A stretch of 64,000 nt of DNA from Pseudomonadota bacterium (GCA_029782295.1 JAKOVB010000168.1:105250-169249); one strand, 5' to 3'; shown: positions 28,186 through 39,694, counted from the first letter of the stretch. Made by a program: numbers and translations. The notes: generated by a model from the letters alone, not told the origin.

Positions 28186-29415
28186 ATGCCCGTCAATCTG
28201 AAATCCCCCGCGCCCCAGGACCTGCTGCCCGTGCGCGGCGTCAAGCTCGGCTTCGCCGAGGCGCATATCCGCAAACCCAACCGCAAGGATCTGCTGGTGA
28301 TGCAATTTGCGCCTGACAGCAAGGTGGCGGGCGTATTCACGCAAAACCGTTTCTGCGCGGCGCCGGTGGTGCTGTGCAAAGAGCATCTGGCCGCAGGGGC
28401 CGGGATTGTGGGGCTGGTGGTCAATACCGGCAACGCCAATGCGGGGACCGGAGAGGACGGCATGTTGCGTGCCCGTCGTACCTGCGAGGCACTGGCGGGG
28501 CTGCTGGGTTGCGCGGACAATCAGGTACTGCCTTTCTCCACCGGGGTCATCATGGAGCCGCTCCCGGTCGACCGCGTGGTGGCTGGCCTGCCGGCCTGCA
28601 TTGCCAACCTCAAGGAAGACAACTGGCTGAACGCGGCCGAGGCCATCATGACGACGGATATCGTGGCCAAGGGAGCCTCGCGCCAACTCACCCTGGGCGG
28701 CAAGCCCGTCACCGTGACTGGTATCGCCAAGGGCTCCGGCATGATCCACCCCAACATGGCCACCATGCTGGGCTACATCGCCACCGACGCGGCTGTCTCG
28801 CAGGGCGTGCTGGAAACCATGATCCGCCACGCGGTGAATCGTTCCTTCAATTGCATTACCGTCGATGGTGATACTTCCACCAACGATTCGCTGGTGCTGA
28901 TCGCAACCGGCCAGAATGGCGGCGCCGAACTTGCGGATACCTCTTCTGCTGATTATCTGGCCCTGCGCGATGCCGTGACCGAAGTCGCGGCGCAACTGGC
29001 CCAGGCCATCGTGCGCGATGGCGAGGGTGCCACCAAGTTCATGACCATCCGCATCCAGGGCGGACGCGACGAAGCGGAGAGCCGCAAGATCGGTTACGCC
29101 ATCGCCCACTCACCGCTGATCAAGACCGCGTTCTTTGCCTCCGACCCTAATCTCGGCCGCATTCTGGCTGCGATCGGTTACGCCGGTGTAGGAGATCTGG
29201 ACGTCAACCTGATTCGCCTGCATCTGGGGGATGTGCTGGTCGCCGAAAACGGGGGTCGCGCCGCCAGCTATCAGGAAGCCGATGGTCAGCGTGTGATGAA
29301 GGAGCCGGAAATCACCGTCCGTGTCGAACTCGGGCGTGGTGCGGCTGAATCGACCGTCTGGACCTGTGACTTCTCCTACGACTACGTCAAGATCAACGCG
29401 GACTACCGGACCTGA
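28186..29415 (+). CDS. argJ: bifunctional ornithine acetyltransferase / N-acetylglutamate synthase ArgJ
   Basis: ArgJ recycles the acetyl group in arginine synthesis. The 409-residue precursor cleaves itself at the Thr in [15 protein letters not shown] into alpha and beta subunits; the upstream KGSGMIHP motif is also intact. The start [15 protein letters not shown] has a GGAGG ribosome site 5 bases before the ATG. The frame is open for 124 more codons upstream across the divergent ATPase gene, but nothing supports translation there. It leads an operon with the DUF815 ATPase (1-base overlap) and the Nudix gene. Confidence 0.95.
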   Translation: MPVNLKSPAPQDLLPVRGVKLGFAEAHIRKPNRKDLLVMQFAPDSKVAGVFTQNRFCAAPVVLCKEHLAAGAGIVGLVVNTGNANAGTGEDGMLRARRTCEALAGLLGCADNQVLPFSTGVIMEPLPVDRVVAGLPACIANLKEDNWLNAAEAIMTTDIVAKGASRQLTLGGKPVTVTGIAKGSGMIHPNMATMLGYIATDAAVSQGVLETMIRHAVNRSFNCITVDGDTSTNDSLVLIATGQNGGAELADTSSADYLALRDAVTEVAAQLAQAIVRDGEGATKFMTIRIQGGRDEAESRKIGYAIAHSPLIKTAFFASDPNLGRILAAIGYAGVGDLDVNLIRLHLGDVLVAENGGRAASYQEADGQRVMKEPEITVRVELGRGAAESTVWTCDFSYDYVKINADYRT

Positions 29416-30266
29416 TGGAACACCTGCTGAACCGCGCCGAACAATTGCTGCGGCGGCTGGAAGCGCTGCTGCCGGCGTTGCCTGTTGCTCCGGACTGGTC
29501 GGCGCATGCCTATCGCTGGCGCCGGGTGAACGGTCGCGGTCAGCTCCTCGGTGTAGCCGTTCCGCACCGCATCCATCTCCATGACCTGCGCGACATCGAT
29601 CCTCAGAAGGCGGCGCTGGTGCGCAATACCCGCCAGTTCCTGCAGGGGTTGCCTGCCAACAACGTGTTGATGACCGGCGCGCGCGGGACCGGCAAGTCCT
29701 CGCTGGTGAAAGCGCTGCTGACGGATTTTGCTGACAAGGGCCTGCGCCTGGTCGAGGTCGACAAGGCCGATCTGACGGATCTCATGGAAATCTCGGATCT
29801 GCTGCGTGATCGCCCGGAGCGGTACATCGTGTTCTGCGACGACCTGTCGTTCGATGCCGATGAGCCCGGCTACAAGGCCCTCAAGGTGGCGCTGGACGGC
29901 TCGGTGGCCTCCGCAGCGGACAATATGCTGATTTACGCGACCTCGAACCGGCGCCACCTGATGCCGGAGTTCATGTCCGAGAATCTGGAAACCCGTTATG
30001 TCGGGGATGAAATCCGTCCGGGCGAAACTACCGAGGAAAAGGTTTCTTTGTCCGAGCGATTCGGTTTATGGCTGTCTTTCTATCCCTTTGATCAGGACGC
30101 TTATCTCGATATCGTGCGGCATTGGCTGAAACATTTCGGGATCAGTCGCCTGACCCCGCAGGCCCGTCAGGCCGCGTTGCAGTTTGCCCTCGGCCGCGGT
30201 TCGCGCAGCGGACGGGTGGCCTGGCAGTTCGCCCGGGACTGGGCAGGCCAGCAGAGGCTCAAATGA
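29415..30266 (+). CDS. DUF815 family AAA+ ATPase
   Basis: This 283-residue protein has an AAA+ core with Walker A MTGARGTGKSSLVKALL (about residue 92), Walker B VFCDDLSFDADEP, and a C-terminal helical lid with YPFDQDAYLDIV. The DUF815 family is widespread but its role is not established. The start overlaps the argJ stop by one base (TGATG) and the end overlaps the Nudix gene by 4 bases. This gene order is common in Betaproteobacteria. Confidence 0.85.
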   Translation: MEHLLNRAEQLLRRLEALLPALPVAPDWSAHAYRWRRVNGRGQLLGVAVPHRIHLHDLRDIDPQKAALVRNTRQFLQGLPANNVLMTGARGTGKSSLVKALLTDFADKGLRLVEVDKADLTDLMEISDLLRDRPERYIVFCDDLSFDADEPGYKALKVALDGSVASAADNMLIYATSNRRHLMPEFMSENLETRYVGDEIRPGETTEEKVSLSERFGLWLSFYPFDQDAYLDIVRHWLKHFGISRLTPQARQAALQFALGRGSRSGRVAWQFARDWAGQQRLK

Positions 30267-31210
30267 CGGCACATGAAACGGTGGAGGCGGCGGTCGCCGT
30301 CATCCTGCGTGAAGATGGTCGCGTGTTGCTCGGGCAGCGTCCGGAAGGCAAGCTTTGGGCAGGCTGGTGGGAATTCCCGGGAGGCAAGATCGAGGATGGC
30401 GAGTCGCCGTTTCATGCCTTGCAACGCGAGCTGCACGAGGAGTTGGGCATCGAGGCCGTCGAGGCCTATCCCTGGCTGACGCGGACCTTCGCTTACCCTG
30501 AGCGGACTGTTAAATTGCGCTTCTTCACCGTGCGTCGCTGGTCGGGTGAGCCGCACGGGCGCGAGCAGCAGCAGCTTTCCTGGCAGTCCCCTTCTGCCGT
30601 CAATGTCGATCCGCTCTTGCCGGCCAATGCCCCGGTGATGGAAGCCCTGCGCTTGCCGCCGGTATACGGGATCACCAATCTGCAGGAGATGGGAGAGCAG
30701 CGCTTTTTCAATACCCTGGAGGTGGCGCTCGACCAAGGGTTGCGTCTGATCCAGGTGAGGGAAAAGCATCTGGACCCGGTTGCGTTGGAGGCATTTACCC
30801 GCCGCGTGGTCGACATGGCCCATCCCTGCGGGGCAAGGGTGCTGTTGAATGGCGAAGAGACCATGGCGCGGAAAGTCGGTGCGGATGGGGTGCATTTGAG
30901 CGCAGCCCGGTTAATAGCGTTGACGGTCAAGCCGGAAGGGTTGATGTGCGCAGCGTCTTGCCATCACGCAGAAGAACTGGCGCGCGCGGCCGTCCTAGGG
31001 CTCGATTTTGTCCTGCTGTCGCCGGTTCAGCGGACCTTGAGTCATCCTGAGGCCGAACCCCTGGGCTGGCCCGGATTCAACGCGATGCTGAACGAATATC
31101 CTCTGCCGGTGTATGCGTTGGGTGGCTTGCACGCCGCAGACATGGTGTCGGCGTGGAAGCACGGCGCACACGGCATCGCCATGCAGCGAGCGGTCTGGTC
31201 GGTAGTATGA
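30263..31210 (+). CDS. mutT: Nudix hydrolase (MutT) fused to a ThiE/TenI-like domain
   Basis: This 315-residue two-domain protein has at residues 1-130 a MutT-type Nudix domain with the box GGKIEDG-E...RELHEELGI, expected to remove 8-oxo-dGTP from the nucleotide pool. At residues about 140-315 it has a thiamine-phosphate-synthase-like barrel (LIQVREKHLDP, GVHLSAARL, SCHHAEEL, YALGGL). The fusion is known in Betaproteobacteria and Gammaproteobacteria; whether the barrel is catalytic is uncertain. I placed the start at the ATG that overlaps the DUF815 stop, since the open frame upstream is inside that gene. Confidence 0.9.
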   Translation: MTAHETVEAAVAVILREDGRVLLGQRPEGKLWAGWWEFPGGKIEDGESPFHALQRELHEELGIEAVEAYPWLTRTFAYPERTVKLRFFTVRRWSGEPHGREQQQLSWQSPSAVNVDPLLPANAPVMEALRLPPVYGITNLQEMGEQRFFNTLEVALDQGLRLIQVREKHLDPVALEAFTRRVVDMAHPCGARVLLNGEETMARKVGADGVHLSAARLIALTVKPEGLMCAASCHHAEELARAAVLGLDFVLLSPVQRTLSHPEAEPLGWPGFNAMLNEYPLPVYALGGLHAADMVSAWKHGAHGIAMQRAVWSVV

Positions 31211-31641
31211 CGCGTCGTCACCTGTGGGGTTGGGGCGCATTGGGTGCCGGCGTGGTGTTGTTGCTGGGGGGCGCGGCCTTGCTGTTCCGCGGGGCGGCCG
31301 TCCACGCCCCGGCACGCAAGGTCATCGAAATTACCTGCAACGATGTGGTGGCAGGATGTGAATGGGTGGAACACGGTTTGCGTGTGCGGTTCGATAGCTC
31401 GCCCCAGCCGATGAAGCCATTCGTGCTGGGGGTGCGTGTGGCCGGGGCGCATGAGGTTCACGCCAGATTCGCCATGCGGGACATGCAGATGGGGGTGAAT
31501 CGATATCGCCTCCTGTCCGAGGGGACTGATGCGTGGAAGGCGGAAGTAACATTGCCCGTGTGCATGCAGGGGCGCGGGGACTGGGAGTTGCTGCTGGAAG
31601 TCGATGACCGGCAATACCGGCTTCCCTTTACCTCGGGTTGA
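31207..31641 (+). CDS. small membrane-anchored protein of unknown function
   Basis: This 144-residue protein has an N-terminal signal anchor (GWGALGAGVVLLLGGAALLF) and a periplasmic part with three cysteines (EITCNDVVAGCEW and LPVCMQG). I do not recognise the family. The ATG overlaps the Nudix gene stop by 4 bases, so it is the last gene of the argJ operon. It is convergent with the PCuAC copper chaperone gene, 9 bases away. A role near copper or cytochrome oxidase assembly is only a suggestion from position. Confidence 0.65.
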   Translation: MTRRHLWGWGALGAGVVLLLGGAALLFRGAAVHAPARKVIEITCNDVVAGCEWVEHGLRVRFDSSPQPMKPFVLGVRVAGAHEVHARFAMRDMQMGVNRYRLLSEGTDAWKAEVTLPVCMQGRGDWELLLEVDDRQYRLPFTSG

Positions 31642-31650
31642 CCCCGTCGG

Positions 31651-32091
31651 TCATTCTTGGACGGCGCGGACCGGGACCTGAATCTGGCGGGTGTAGGGCT
31701 TGCCCGATTTTTCCTTGAATTTCATCGTCAGGGACAGTTGCATACCGGCTTTTAACGGCGTCTTCAGGTCGAACAACATGAGATGGAAGCCACCCGGCTC
31801 CAGTTTGACCCACTTTCCGGCAGGCAATGGCAGGCTTTCCAGCATGCGCATCTTCATGATGCCGTGGTCCATCGACATCTTGTGGATTTCGATGCTGTCG
31901 GCCGCAGGGCTCGATACCTCGAGCAGCGTGGCATCGACCGGGCTCTGCAACACCATGTAGGCCGCACCGACATCCTGGCCAGGAGCCGTGGCGCGTGCCC
32001 AGGCCTGGGTGATGGCGATGGTATCTGTCGCGGCATTCGCAATGAGTGAGAATGCCAGTCCCGACAGGAGCAATAGTTTTCTAAACGGCAT
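31651..32091 (-). CDS. PCuAC-family periplasmic copper chaperone
   Basis: This secreted copper(I)-binding protein delivers copper to cytochrome oxidase. It has a signal peptide ([18 protein letters not shown]) and then the PCuAC domain with the metal motif: [16 protein letters not shown] and the distal [10 protein letters not shown], supplying the His and Met ligands. It is about 146 residues from the ATG; a GTG 15 bases upstream is also possible. It overlaps the end of yacG, so it is translated as the last gene of the pilD-coaE-zapD-yacG row. Confidence 0.88.
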   Translation of the reverse strand: MPFRKLLLLSGLAFSLIANAATDTIAITQAWARATAPGQDVGAAYMVLQSPVDATLLEVSSPAADSIEIHKMSMDHGIMKMRMLESLPLPAGKWVKLEPGGFHLMLFDLKTPLKAGMQLSLTMKFKEKSGKPYTRQIQVPVRAVQE

Positions 32092-32269
32092 CTTCCGGTT
32101 CTTCACTGGGTTGCGCTTCCGGAATGCGGTAGCTTTCAGTAGCCCACTGACCGAGGTCGATCAGCTTGCAGCGTTGGGAACAAAACGGCCGATAGGGGTT
32201 CTTCGGGTCGTACTCGGTACGCATGCCGCAGGTCGGACAGACTACCAGGCGTTTCTTTACAGGTTGCAC
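32081..32269 (-). CDS. yacG: DNA gyrase inhibitor YacG
   Basis: This 62-residue zinc-finger protein inhibits DNA gyrase by binding GyrB. The zinc ligands are CPTCG and FCSQRC (C-x2-C, C-x3-C), followed by the family string [15 protein letters not shown]. The acidic tail EEPEDAV is typical. It overlaps zapD by 13 bases and the copper chaperone gene by 11 bases. Confidence 0.94.
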   Translation of the reverse strand: MQPVKKRLVVCPTCGMRTEYDPKNPYRPFCSQRCKLIDLGQWATESYRIPEAQPSEEPEDAV

Positions 32270-33015
32270 AGGGTCAGCTCGAACGGGACATCCGCTTCGA
32301 ACTGGCGTGGTTTCTGCGCGGGTTCCAGCATGTTGAAGCGAACATTGATAGCGTATTTGTTGGCGCTGACTTCAGGGAAGCATCCCAGGCTGTCGTCGAC
32401 GGTTACGCGTAGCATTTGTGCGGGCTTGGCACCTCCCAGCATCTGCTGGTAGGCCCCCTGCTGTGCGACATGCTGTACCGGAACGCCGCTGCCGCGCAGG
32501 ATATGGAGGATGATGCGCAGGCCGTCGTAGAGCGGCATCAGGGGCTCCAGCCATGTCTCGAGATCCTGCTTGCGGGTTTCGGTCGGTTGCGCCAGCCAGT
32601 AATGGTAGGACGGCACATCGAATTCGCAGACGCCGCCCGGAATGCCGGCACGCTGCTTGATGCCCATCAACCATTCGTTGTCGCGGAGTACTTGGCCGAT
32701 CTTGCCGGTGTTGGTGCGCAACTGCGTGGCGGTTTTCTCGATTTCCTCGATCACTTCGTTGAGGATGTTTTCCTCGATCGACGGGTTGCCGCGCAGACTT
32801 TCCATCACGATCTTCTGGCGGTCCAGTTCCTGCAACATGTCAGTTTTCAGTTCGGCCCGATCAATGACGTCGAGAATCTGGAAGATCGAGATCAGCGTGC
32901 AATGGTGGTTGAACTCATGCGTCCCCTGCAGGTAATGCTGGGTTTTGACGAACAAGTCCTCCAGACGCAGCAGGGTGCGTATGCGCTCGTTGAATGGGTA
33001 GTCGTAACTTGACAC
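32257..33015 (-). CDS. zapD: cell division protein ZapD
   Basis: ZapD cross-links FtsZ filaments and stabilises the Z ring. The protein has about 252 residues. The N-terminus [19 protein letters not shown] is the family signature, and the C-terminal half is the beta-rich domain. I chose the GTG at 33015, which places the signature at the usual distance; a TTG at 33042 is also in frame. No strong ribosome site is seen for either. It lies between coaE and yacG as in other Betaproteobacteria. Confidence 0.9.
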   Translation of the reverse strand: MSSYDYPFNERIRTLLRLEDLFVKTQHYLQGTHEFNHHCTLISIFQILDVIDRAELKTDMLQELDRQKIVMESLRGNPSIEENILNEVIEEIEKTATQLRTNTGKIGQVLRDNEWLMGIKQRAGIPGGVCEFDVPSYHYWLAQPTETRKQDLETWLEPLMPLYDGLRIILHILRGSGVPVQHVAQQGAYQQMLGGAKPAQMLRVTVDDSLGCFPEVSANKYAINVRFNMLEPAQKPRQFEADVPFELTLCNL

Positions 33016-33058
33016 TGAATGACCGTGCAGGGATCGCCACAATTATAGTTGTAGCGGA

Positions 33059-33673
33059 TTATGAAATTGATTGGCTAACTGTGCAAGTATTAATGTATTT
33101 TTCGTGTTTTTCACGCACCTGTGCCTGAAGCGCTTCCAGTGTCCCGTCATTGAGGATGACATCGTCCGCCTGCGCCAGACGCCTTGCCCTCGGCCATTGT
33201 GCCGCCATGATGGCACGAACCTCCAGTTCCGTCAGGCCGCTGCGCTGCATGGTGCGCGCGACCTGCAAAGACTCGTCGCAGTCGATGACAAGGCGGCGGT
33301 CGACCAGTCGGGCATAGCCGTTGGCTTCGAACAACAGCGGCACGACGAGGATCTGGTAGGGGGCCCCAGTATTACGGTTAATCAATTCCAAAGCACGTTC
33401 CCGGATGCGGGGGTGCAGCAGCTCTTCCAGTTGCTTGCGTAGCGAGGGGTCCTCGAATACTCGCCGGCGCAGCCCGGGGCGGTCGAGGGAGCCGTCTGCA
33501 AGCAGGATGGCGTTGCCGAAGAGCGCCGCGATTTCCTGCAGGACCGGCGATCCCGGTGCGGTCAGATCGTGCGCGATGCGATCGGTGTCGATGATCGGCA
33601 CGCCCAGGTCGGCAAACGCTTGTGCCGCCGCACTTTTGCCGCTACCGATGCCGCCGGTGAGTCCGATGATCAT
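33059..33673 (-). CDS. coaE: dephospho-CoA kinase CoaE
   Basis: CoaE makes the last step of coenzyme A synthesis. The 204-residue P-loop kinase starts with MIIGLTGGIGSGKS, contains DTDRIAHDL, and has the family region VPLLFEANGYARLVDR. The frame is open far upstream, but that part is the antiparallel-frame shadow of pilD. The ATG overlaps the pilD stop by 4 bases. Confidence 0.96.
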   Translation of the reverse strand: MIIGLTGGIGSGKSAAAQAFADLGVPIIDTDRIAHDLTAPGSPVLQEIAALFGNAILLADGSLDRPGLRRRVFEDPSLRKQLEELLHPRIRERALELINRNTGAPYQILVVPLLFEANGYARLVDRRLVIDCDESLQVARTMQRSGLTELEVRAIMAAQWPRARRLAQADDVILNDGTLEALQAQVREKHEKYINTCTVSQSIS

Positions 33674-34527
33674 GGCAGGTAAAGATGGGCCAGTTGCGGG
33701 CCGAAGAACAGCGCGGCAATGCCACCCAGCGCCAGGTAGGGGCCGAACGGGATGGGGACGTTCCGGCCGTGCCTGGCCAGCAGCATCAGGCCAATGCCGA
33801 TGATGGAGCCGACCAGTGAGGACAGCAGAATCACGGCTGGCAGAAGTTGCCAGCCGAACCAGGCACCGATGGCGGCCAGTAGTTTGAAATCGCCGTAGCC
33901 CATGCCCTCCTTGCCGGTGATCAGCTTGAACATCCAGTAGACAGACCATAGCGACAGGTAGCCGGCCACGGCGCCAACCACGGCCGAATGCAGATCTGTG
34001 AACCCGCCGCCGAGGTTGAATATCAATCCTCCCCAGAGCAAGGGCAGGGTAATGTCGTCCGGCAGCAGGAAAGTGTCGAAGTCGATGAAGGTCAGGGCGA
34101 TCAGGGCGAAGGTAAACAGCATGGCGGCCAGCGCGGTACCGCCGAAGCCGAAGTGCCAGGCGACCAGCCCGCTCAGCGCGCCAGTCAGCGCTTCGATCAG
34201 GGGATAACGCAGGCTGATGGGGGCCTGACAACCGGCGCATCGGCCCCGCAGGAACAGGTAGCTGAGGACCGGGATGTTTTCCAGGGCGGTGATCTGGTGG
34301 CCGCACGTCGGGCAGGCCGAGCGTGGAACGACCAGGTTGTAGGTTGGCGCAGGTGCAGGGGTCTCGCCAATGGATTCGGCATGGTCGCGGTCCCATGCCG
34401 CCTGCATCATTCTGGGCAGACGGTGGATGACCACGTTGAGGAAGCTGCCGACCAGCAGGCCGAGCAGGGTGGCCGAGAAAATGAAGAAGGCGGCTTGTTC
34501 GCGCAGGAGTTCCAGCATGGAGTTCAT
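33670..34527 (-). CDS. pilD: prepilin peptidase / N-methyltransferase PilD
   Basis: PilD cleaves and N-methylates type IV prepilins and pseudopilins. The protein of about 285 residues has eight membrane segments. The zinc-binding cytoplasmic loop has CPTCGH and CAGCQ. The two catalytic aspartates are in FIDFDTFLLPDD and in the GMGYGDFKLLAAIG motif. The start NSMLELLREQAAFF fits the family; the frame is open 36 codons more. It is separated from pilC and pilB, which in many relatives sit next to it. Confidence 0.94.
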   Translation of the reverse strand: MNSMLELLREQAAFFIFSATLLGLLVGSFLNVVIHRLPRMMQAAWDRDHAESIGETPAPAPTYNLVVPRSACPTCGHQITALENIPVLSYLFLRGRCAGCQAPISLRYPLIEALTGALSGLVAWHFGFGGTALAAMLFTFALIALTFIDFDTFLLPDDITLPLLWGGLIFNLGGGFTDLHSAVVGAVAGYLSLWSVYWMFKLITGKEGMGYGDFKLLAAIGAWFGWQLLPAVILLSSLVGSIIGIGLMLLARHGRNVPIPFGPYLALGGIAALFFGPQLAHLYLP

Positions 34528-34662
34528 CGGATTCTTGTGACGGGTGGCGGAATCATCCCATCCTTGCCGTGTGCTGACAAGGTGAATGGTGGGGCTTGAA
34601 ATGGTTGTACGAGGCCTCATGTAAAATACTGACAATCATTCCGTCGTACAGGAACCATCAGG

Positions 34663-34977
34663 ATGGACCCCCAAGTATTCTCAGATCTGGATTTTTCAAT
34701 CGTCTGCCAGGCCGAAGTCGACCTGCCTGCCTGGCTGCGCAAGCTCACAGGCAAATCGGGCTGGCAGTTGTTTTTCGAGGAAGAGGGCGAAGCCTGCGAG
34801 GCCTACTCGTTCCGCCGCGGGGAGGAGGAGGCGGAGGTGGTGCTGTTCCATACCGGACACGCGACGGTCGAGGTAGGGGAGCGCACGCTTTATGACGGGA
34901 GCCTGTTCGCCGACCCGGAATGCGCGCGGTTGAAATACTTCAATGGCGAGAGCGGAGAACCCATTCTCGTCAATTAA
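34663..34977 (+). CDS. acidic protein of unknown function (104 residues)
   Basis: I do not recognise this protein. It is acidic and soluble, with no signal peptide or membrane segment: PAWLRKLTGKSGWQLFFEE is followed by a Glu-rich stretch (FRRGEEEAEVVLF) and a short beta-rich tail. The ATG at 34663 is preceded by AGGAACCATCAGG, a fair ribosome site. It is divergent from pilD across 135 bases. Codon use and composition look like those of its neighbours. Confidence 0.65.
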   Translation: MDPQVFSDLDFSIVCQAEVDLPAWLRKLTGKSGWQLFFEEEGEACEAYSFRRGEEEAEVVLFHTGHATVEVGERTLYDGSLFADPECARLKYFNGESGEPILVN

Positions 34978-35014
34978 TGAGCGCCCGCCGTAGAAGGTGC
35001 GACTGTTTGGAGGT

Positions 35015-35305
35015 TCAGGCCCGGGCGTCTTCCGGCAGTGGTTTGTGGTGGCCCAGGCGCCACAGCAAACGTCTCGCGACGAATGCGGACAGGGCAGCGG
35101 CCTCCGCGATCTCCAGCCAGTCGATCTCGCCCATCAGTGCATTGACGCACAGCCAGACGGAAACGAAAGTGGTGAAAACGTACTTGGACAAGTGCAACGC
35201 GCCGCCGTGGCGGGTCAGCTTCCAGACGGCGATCAGGATCTCTGCCAACAGGAATATCCCCAGAAACAGCGCCATGATCTCTTGCAGTTTGAACTCGATG
35301 CCCAT
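35015..35305 (-). CDS. small membrane protein of unknown function (96 residues)
   Basis: I do not recognise this protein. Hydrophobic stretches IMALFLGIFLLAEILIAVW and KYVFTTFVSVWLCVNAL suggest two or three membrane helices, with a basic C-terminus (RRLLWRLGHHKPLP). The ATG is preceded by GGGAGGGG on the minus strand, a very good ribosome site, which supports a real gene. It is convergent with the acidic unknown protein. The tRNA-Pro gene is about 200 bases upstream. Confidence 0.65.
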   Translation of the reverse strand: MGIEFKLQEIMALFLGIFLLAEILIAVWKLTRHGGALHLSKYVFTTFVSVWLCVNALMGEIDWLEIAEAAALSAFVARRLLWRLGHHKPLPEDARA

Positions 35306-35407
35306 TCAAGACCCCTCCCGATAGATCCTGGTAAAAGATTTGTGGAACGTATCACCGCCCCAATGTAATGATGTAAAGCATGCCCAGAATTTTTGGCAAA
35401 TCTATTG

Positions 35408-35425
35408 GAGCTTATGACATAAGCT
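35408..35425. repeat. palindrome in the A/T-rich gap next to tRNA-Pro
   Basis: AGCTTAT-GAC-ATAAGCT (7-3-7, perfect) lies in the 205-base A/T-rich gap between the small membrane protein and the tRNA gene. I see no gene in that gap. It could be a regulator site for the small membrane protein or a remnant. Confidence 0.35.
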
Positions 35426-35510
35426 TTGGACGATCGGCGCCGTCAAGGCAAGGAGATGGTTATGGGCCTCTTGGGGCATGGTGGAAAAAGGAATTACAAG
35501 AAGAAAATAA

Positions 35511-35587
35511 TGGTCGGGGTGAGAGGATTCGAACCTCCGGCCTCTACGTCCCGAACGTAGCGCTCTACCAGGCTAAGCTACACCCCG
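35511..35587 (-). tRNA. tRNA-Pro (anticodon CGG)
   Basis: Read on the minus strand it gives a complete 77-nt cloverleaf: acceptor stem CGGGGTG/CACCCCG, D arm with GCCTGGTAGAGC, anticodon stem CTACG/CGTAG around loop TTCGGGA, T arm GGAGG-TTCGAAT-CCTCT, and an encoded CCA end. It reads CCG proline codons. It lies downstream of ispB. Confidence 0.96.
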
Positions 35588-35607
35588 AAATACTGCTGAA
35601 AACTGCT

Positions 35608-36576
35608 TCAGAATTTGCGTTGAACCGCAAAGGTCGACAATTCTACCAGAGCTTCCCGATATTTTGAAACAGGTAAGTGAGAAATTGCCATGCATCCGGC
35701 TTCTGCTTCCTTGCGGGCAACTTCGCGAACGTATTCCAGCGCCCCGGTGGAACGCACGGCGTCCATGACCAGCGACAATTCCTCCAGGCCGCCGTGTTCG
35801 ATGGCGTGGCGGATGGTGGCGGCCTGTTCTGCGGTGCCGTGACGCATGGCGTAAAGCAGCGGCAGGGTGGGCTTGCCCTCTGCCAGGTCGTCGCCCAGGT
35901 TCTTGCCGATCTCGCTGCTGTCACCACTGAAGTCGAGTACGTCATCGATCAGCTGGAAGGCGGTGCCGAGGCGCATGCCGTATTCCGCCATGGCGGCCTC
36001 GTCCTGGTCGGAAGCGCCGCAGATGATGGCGCCCAGGCGGGTGGCTGCTTCGAACAGCTTTGCAGTCTTGTACTGGATGACCTTGAGGTAGGCATCGTCA
36101 GTCACGTCGGCGTCGTGGCAGTTGAGCAGTTGCAGTACCTCGCCTTCGGCGATGATGTTGGTGGCATCCGCCAGCACCTGCATGACGCGCATGTTCTGGA
36201 CGCTGACCATCATCTGGAATGCGCGGGAATAGACAAAATCACCGACCAGCACGCTGGCCGCGTTGCCGAACAGGGTGTTGGCGGTGGGGTTGCCACGGCG
36301 CAGGCTGGATTCGTCGACGACGTCATCATGCAGCAGGGTGGCGGTGTGGATGAATTCGACGACGGCAGCCAGTTCGTGGTGTTGCGCGGTGATCTTCCCG
36401 AAGCACCCGGCAGAGAGCAGGACCAGTGCCGGCCGCATGCGTTTGCCGCCACTATTGATGATATATTCCGACACCTGGTTGACGAGGGTGACTTCGGAGT
36501 GAAGGCGGTCGCGGATGACCGCGTCCACGGTGCGCATGTCGTCGGCGATGCAGGACTGTAGGGAATCGAGAGGCAC
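35608..36576 (-). CDS. ispB: octaprenyl diphosphate synthase IspB
   Basis: IspB builds the C40 side chain of ubiquinone from isopentenyl diphosphate. The 322-residue all-trans prenyltransferase has both Asp-rich motifs: LLHDDVVDESSLRRG (first, substrate binding) and LIDDVLDFSGD (second). GGKRMRPALVLLSAG is also conserved. It is divergent from rplU-rpmA-obgE, a nearly universal order in this class. It links to the ubiquinone hydroxylases at the left edge. Confidence 0.95.
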   Translation of the reverse strand: MPLDSLQSCIADDMRTVDAVIRDRLHSEVTLVNQVSEYIINSGGKRMRPALVLLSAGCFGKITAQHHELAAVVEFIHTATLLHDDVVDESSLRRGNPTANTLFGNAASVLVGDFVYSRAFQMMVSVQNMRVMQVLADATNIIAEGEVLQLLNCHDADVTDDAYLKVIQYKTAKLFEAATRLGAIICGASDQDEAAMAEYGMRLGTAFQLIDDVLDFSGDSSEIGKNLGDDLAEGKPTLPLLYAMRHGTAEQAATIRHAIEHGGLEELSLVMDAVRSTGALEYVREVARKEAEAGCMAISHLPVSKYREALVELSTFAVQRKF

Positions 36577-36650
36577 TTGATCGTAATCGGGTATAATTTG
36601 TGCCGGATTTTAACATAGGCGGACAGACCTGCCGGACGCAAAAAACGTCT

Positions 36651-36677
36651 TTGCTTTTTCAAGGTCTTTCCGTATAA
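36651..36677 (+). promoter_or_regulatory. rplU-rpmA promoter
   Basis: A perfect TATAAT at 36672-36677 lies 40 bases before the rplU ATG, with TTGCTT (15-bp spacing) as a possible -35. A second TATAAT occurs at 36593-36598. Confidence 0.6.
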
Positions 36678-36717
36678 TGCGCGGTTCTTTGGAAAAGCAT
36701 AGCAAACGAGGCTTAAC

Positions 36718-37032
36718 ATGTATGCGGTCATCAAGACTGGCGGCAAGCAATATCGCGTAGCCGCTGGCGACAAGCTCAAGGTTGAACAACTGGTCGGCGA
36801 AGTGGGCAGCGAAGTGGTCATCGACAAGGTGTTGTTGGTGGCGGACGGTGACAAGGTCACCATCGGCGCTCCTCTGGTCAACGGCGCTAGCGTCAAGGCT
36901 ACCGTGGTCTCCCATGGTCGTCACGACAAGGTGACGATTTTCAAGATGCGTCGTCGTAAGCACTATCGCAAGACGCAGGGTCATCGCCAGAACTACACTG
37001 AAATCCAGATCCAGAACATCGCTGCCAAGTAA
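36718..37032 (+). CDS. rplU: 50S ribosomal protein L21
   Basis: This 104-residue 23S-rRNA-binding protein opens with the family start [14 protein letters not shown] and has the C-terminal RNA-binding signature [16 protein letters not shown]. The normal partner rpmA follows with a 25-base gap and its own AGGAG ribosome site. Confidence 0.98.
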   Translation: MYAVIKTGGKQYRVAAGDKLKVEQLVGEVGSEVVIDKVLLVADGDKVTIGAPLVNGASVKATVVSHGRHDKVTIFKMRRRKHYRKTQGHRQNYTEIQIQNIAAK

Positions 37033-37057
37033 TTCGGGCAGTCTAGGAGAATAAGCA

Positions 37058-37315
37058 ATGGCACACAAAAAAGCAGGCGGCAGTTCCCGTAACGGTCGCG
37101 ACTCAAACGCACAACGACTGGGCGTCAAGGCTTTCGGTGATCAGCTGGTGTCCGCCGGCAGCATCATCGTTCGTCAGCGCGGTACCAAGATGTACGCTGG
37201 TGACAACGTTGGCATGGGCAAGGATCACACCCTGTTCGCCAAGGTTGACGGCAAGGTCGCCTTCGCTGTGAAGGGCCCGCTGCGTCACAAGTTCGTGAGC
37301 ATCATCCCCGCTTAA
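37058..37315 (+). CDS. rpmA: 50S ribosomal protein L27
   Basis: This 85-residue protein of the peptidyl-transferase region begins [20 protein letters not shown], the canonical L27 N-terminus that reaches into the tRNA site, with no cleavable extension. It is co-transcribed with rplU and followed by a terminator. Confidence 0.98.
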   Translation: MAHKKAGGSSRNGRDSNAQRLGVKAFGDQLVSAGSIIVRQRGTKMYAGDNVGMGKDHTLFAKVDGKVAFAVKGPLRHKFVSIIPA

Positions 37316-37336
37316 GGCGAAGATGTCTCCGCCGGA

Positions 37337-39564
<2,228 letters not shown>

Positions 39565-39694
39565 GCATTGCGAGGTGCAGGGCGGGCGCAACTGCGAAGC
39601 AGGTGATGCCGGAACTACAATCTGGTCGTGCTTTGGCTCGGCCGCGTTATGCTGTAGCCGCCGCCTGGCGGTGATCTGGAAATAAAGGGAAATC

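Noticed and set aside
33674..34396. Long N-terminal extension of coaE in the same frame
   Set aside because: It is out of frame inside pilD; the CoaE start MIIGLTGGIGSGKS is unmistakable and overlaps the pilD stop.
35380..35667. Open frame of 95 codons through the tRNA-Pro region
   Set aside because: It reads the antisense of the tRNA and the end of ispB; the translated string (GERIRTSGLYVPNVALYQAK) is the usual product of translating a tRNA-Pro gene backwards.
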